DNA from: Bacillus infantis NRRL B-14911
GTDB lineage: Bacteria; Bacillota; Bacilli; Bacillales; Cytobacillaceae
Reading direction: 5' to 3'
Assembly (NCBI RefSeq): GCF_000473245.1
Contig: NC_022524.1
Location: 2,938,501 to 3,002,500, forward strand
Length of the DNA stretch: 64,000 bases
A program made the translations under genes and the position numbers. Shown one piece after another: positions 61,875 to 64,000 of this stretch. The first letter of the stretch is position 1; each line of letters begins with the position of its first letter. The notes beneath the pieces are model-generated. The model did not search any database. It saw nothing but the letters and a program-made list of their open reading frames with translations, and was not told the DNA's origin.

Positions 61875-63243
61875 TGTTGTTCCCTCCATTAAAATAAACG
61901 ATTTTTATATCCTTGATCCCTGTTTTCTTCAATTCTTCCAGCAATGGGACAAGCGCTTCCCGATTCGGTTCCCGTTCAAAGAGGATAAAGAGGTCATCAT
62001 AAACTCCGGGAGTGATATTATAGACAAATTGCCTGATATCAGCATCCTCAGGATTGGGAAATGACAATCCTTCCCTTGCCCCGTACCCTTCCCGGTCCAG
62101 AACATGGACCGGGCTTCGTGTGGTGGACTGAAAAAAGACCCCTTCCCCCATTTGCGATGCCACTTTCATAGGGATATACATGAACTCTCCTGTTCCCAGG
62201 ACAAGTGTATGATCTCCTTTTCTGCTCTTAGCCAGGAGTGCGGCTGCAGCCTCCAGGTCCTTTTCAGGCTCTTCTGCTCCCTTTTGGAGCCCGAATCTGC
62301 CTGTTCCTTTGAGATAGGGGATATTACAGATCCCGCCTCCAAGCGTGATTGAAGGACTCCCGGCTTTTTCAAAAGAAAGCCCCGATTCACTAAGATTGAT
62401 GAAGCATATGCTGGAGCCGCCTGCATCACGTTTTCTGTCTTCTATATTCGTTTGGATGACAGGTTCTCCTGCAGCCTGCATTTCCCCTTTTAAGAGGCTT
62501 ACACTGTTGATCGTGATTCCGAGTTCTTTTTCAAGCATCTGGAATGCTGCCTGATTTTCCTGTGAACGCCAATCCAATATGGAAGCGACAGTATATTCAC
62601 TGCGGGGGAATTCTGCCTGGATGGATCTGATGATATTGACTGCCGTTTTGCCTGTGGTCATTTCATCATCAACCAGGATGACTTCACGCTGATTGTCAAG
62701 AAGCTCCCTGTCCGCGTAGCAGCGATGGGAGGTTGCATGAGAATGCTCTTCCTCGAAGTCTATTATGGAAACCGCTTCAGGAAGTGTTTCTCTTGTAGTA
62801 TGAAAATACCCTGCTGCCTTGAAAGCATTATAAAAGCTGTGGCCAAGCGCGGTTGCAGTCTCTGCAAAGCCGATGATCACCGGATTGTACTTTTTATCAA
62901 CAAAGGGAATGGACGGCCTGCTTACTCCCGGATCCAGCAAAAAGGCCTGCAGAAGCTCTTCGGTTTCCGGCAGCGGCAAGCCTTCCTTTAATTCTGCATA
63001 ACGTGCGGCCAGCAGCTCTCCCGTGATCAGCCCTTTTTCCGGATGGATGGGCAGATGCTTCCCCAGCAATTTGCTCACAAAAAGGAATGACCTTTTCTTG
63101 TTGATGCGGGCTGCCATTGTAAAAAAATGATCAACAGGTATGTTATATGGATTTTCAGTTATGTCAAGTTCAACGTTCAGCCCCTCAATAACTGGAAGCA
63201 AATACTTCTTTTTCGAGCAGGTCAATGTATGAGTATTCTTCAT
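61867..63243 (-). CDS. Phosphoribosyltransferase-TRSP fusion of the Ter module
   Basis: 458 residues. The N-terminal half is a PRTase with the PRPP-binding VILVDDEMTTGKTAVNII; the C-terminal part (about 275-458, ITLGGGICNIPYLKG, LVLGTGEFMYIPMKVASQMGEGVFFQSTTRSPVH) matches the TRSP domain of ter-linked proteins. Proposed to build or salvage a ribosylated metabolite. ATG at 63243 with GGGGTG upstream; it overlaps the aldolase gene by 59 bases, which is long. Confidence 0.82.
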   Translation of the reverse strand: MKNTHTLTCSKKKYLLPVIEGLNVELDITENPYNIPVDHFFTMAARINKKRSFLFVSKLLGKHLPIHPEKGLITGELLAARYAELKEGLPLPETEELLQAFLLDPGVSRPSIPFVDKKYNPVIIGFAETATALGHSFYNAFKAAGYFHTTRETLPEAVSIIDFEEEHSHATSHRCYADRELLDNQREVILVDDEMTTGKTAVNIIRSIQAEFPRSEYTVASILDWRSQENQAAFQMLEKELGITINSVSLLKGEMQAAGEPVIQTNIEDRKRDAGGSSICFINLSESGLSFEKAGSPSITLGGGICNIPYLKGTGRFGLQKGAEEPEKDLEAAAALLAKSRKGDHTLVLGTGEFMYIPMKVASQMGEGVFFQSTTRSPVHVLDREGYGAREGLSFPNPEDADIRQFVYNITPGVYDDLFILFEREPNREALVPLLEELKKTGIKDIKIVYFNGGNNNG

Positions 63244-64000
63244 GAAGCACCCCGTATATTTCAGATTTTAAAAGAATTTTCTGCGCCCAATATAAATGCG
63301 GCTTGATTTCATTCATTTTGTTAGAGTAGGCGCTTTTCATGACGCCAATGCTGCCTTCTGCACTGGCAGCAATATTCCTGGCATCCTCGTACTCTTCAAG
63401 GGTAACGGCATTCAAAGCCTGCACCGGCCTTATATGGGTAGGGTGGATGATCGTCTTTCCTGTCAGGCCATTGGCAATATCCATCATAATTTCACGGATC
63501 AGGCCATCCATATGCTTATCGATCAGTCCGGTCCTCATCCTGATGCCTGCTTCCCCGTACTTCTCCAGGAAGGGCGTCTGCCTCAGCTGGGGCTTTAGCA
63601 TTCTATCTTTAGAGGAGAAATATTCCCAGACCGGCCCTGATACTGTGAACTGGCTGCCGGCACGCACAAAAACATTTATAATATCAGCAATGCAGTCACG
63701 TATGACCGCAATATCATATACCGTGTTATCCGAATTTCTCCTGATGCCGTATAGACCGGAAAAATCGGTCGCCCCTATCCTGACATTAAGAATAATATCC
63801 CTATATTGTTCAAGAAGCGCTTTTATGTCCAGAAGCTCTCCGACTCTTGTTTCTTTCTGGATGATTTTCTTTGTTTCCAGAATCGGCATTGCATATAGAA
63901 CGTGGCCTTCTCTATTCCTGCGGCTGATTTCTGCCAGTGATTCTGCTCCTTCGACAGGGTCAAATTTAGGAATGACGACTCCTGTCAGCATGCTTATTTC
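63185..64000 (-). CDS. HpcH/HpaI (CitE-like) aldolase of the Ter module, 5' end beyond the window
   Basis: Reading frame open to base 64000, giving at least 271 residues; the true start lies past the edge. Features: GVVIPKFDPVEGAESLAEI, LYAMPILETKKII, VRIGATDFSGLYGIRR and IIHPTHIRPVQALN, typical of the CitE-type aldolase superfamily. It heads the aldolase-PRTase-StiP-HAD unit. In related ter clusters such aldolases sit with ATP-grasp enzymes, which may lie outside. Confidence 0.82.
   Translation of the reverse strand, partial: EISMLTGVVIPKFDPVEGAESLAEISRRNREGHVLYAMPILETKKIIQKETRVGELLDIKALLEQYRDIILNVRIGATDFSGLYGIRRNSDNTVYDIAVIRDCIADIINVFVRAGSQFTVSGPVWEYFSSKDRMLKPQLRQTPFLEKYGEAGIRMRTGLIDKHMDGLIREIMMDIANGLTGKTIIHPTHIRPVQALNAVTLEEYEDARNIAASAEGSIGVMKSAYSNKMNEIKPHLYWAQKILLKSEIYGVLHEEYSYIDLLEKEVFASSY

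Noticed and set aside
1..64000. Prophage, insertion sequence, CRISPR array, tRNA or rRNA genes
   Set aside because: No transposase, integrase, phage structural gene, regularly spaced repeat array or tRNA cloverleaf was seen.

Overview
The window looks like chromosome of a spore-forming, low- to mid-GC member of the Bacillaceae. Evidence: strong AGGAGG-type ribosome sites, many TTG/GTG starts, a GerA-type germinant receptor operon, Spo0M, a YjcZ-type sporulation peptide, a CtpB-like protease, and gene order matching two Bacillus subtilis neighbourhoods (yodJ-deoD-yodL...yozD-yodN-yozE-yokU-kamA-yodPQRST, and msrA/msrB/ypqE-ypmS-ypmR-ypmQ-degV-ypmP-ilvA-dfrA-thy) plus a yce/ter stress locus. 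No rRNA, tRNA, CRISPR array, prophage or insertion sequence was seen. The species cannot be named from the sequence.

Layout. 1-9.9 kb: a secreted CAP-domain protein (cut by the left edge), a lipoprotein/response regulator/histidine kinase operon, a secreted protein with a YkuD-like motif, a MarR regulator, a CobW GTPase, an LCP-family lipoprotein and an S41 protease. 10-18.5 kb: copZ, a VanY carboxypeptidase, deoD, two tiny basic genes, yodL, a GDPD phosphodiesterase, a dispersed repeat, spo0M (SigW-type promoter), a DUF2515 protein, yozD, yodN and yozE. 18.5-21.4 kb: a polyphosphate kinase lacking its C-terminal domain, divergent from an intact exopolyphosphatase. 21.4-31.1 kb: a lysine/beta-lysine catabolic cluster (yodT-yodS-yodR-yodQ-aldehyde dehydrogenase-ablB-sigma54 activator-kamA-yokU) with a good -24/-12 promoter before kamA.

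31.2-40.2 kb: small lipoprotein, chemoreceptor, SGNH hydrolase, DUF502 membrane protein, msrA-msrB-ypqE, an RsgA-type GTPase behind a leader-peptide attenuator, and a DUF4397 protein. 40.2-53 kb: ypmS-ypmR, ypmQ (SCO1), gerA-type operon, nucleoside hydrolase, DegV, ypmP, ilvA, thyA-dfrA and an anthrax-lethal-factor-like secreted metalloprotease. 53.3-55.2 kb: a threonyl-tRNA synthetase without TGS and editing domains, behind two tandem T-box riboswitches. 55.3-64 kb: TerD-TerD-TelA-YceG from a SigW-type promoter, then a HAD phosphatase, a StiP/PELOTA protein, a phosphoribosyltransferase-TRSP protein and a CitE-like aldolase, i.e. the predicted Ter-associated biosynthetic module, running off the right edge.

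The signals most worth following are the leader-peptide attenuator before the RsgA-type GTPase, the double T-box/editing-less ThrRS, the Ter biosynthetic module, the lysine cluster with its inserted sigma54 activator, the truncated PPK, and the lethal-factor-like protease. All functional calls rest on reading motifs and recalled family knowledge; no database search was run.
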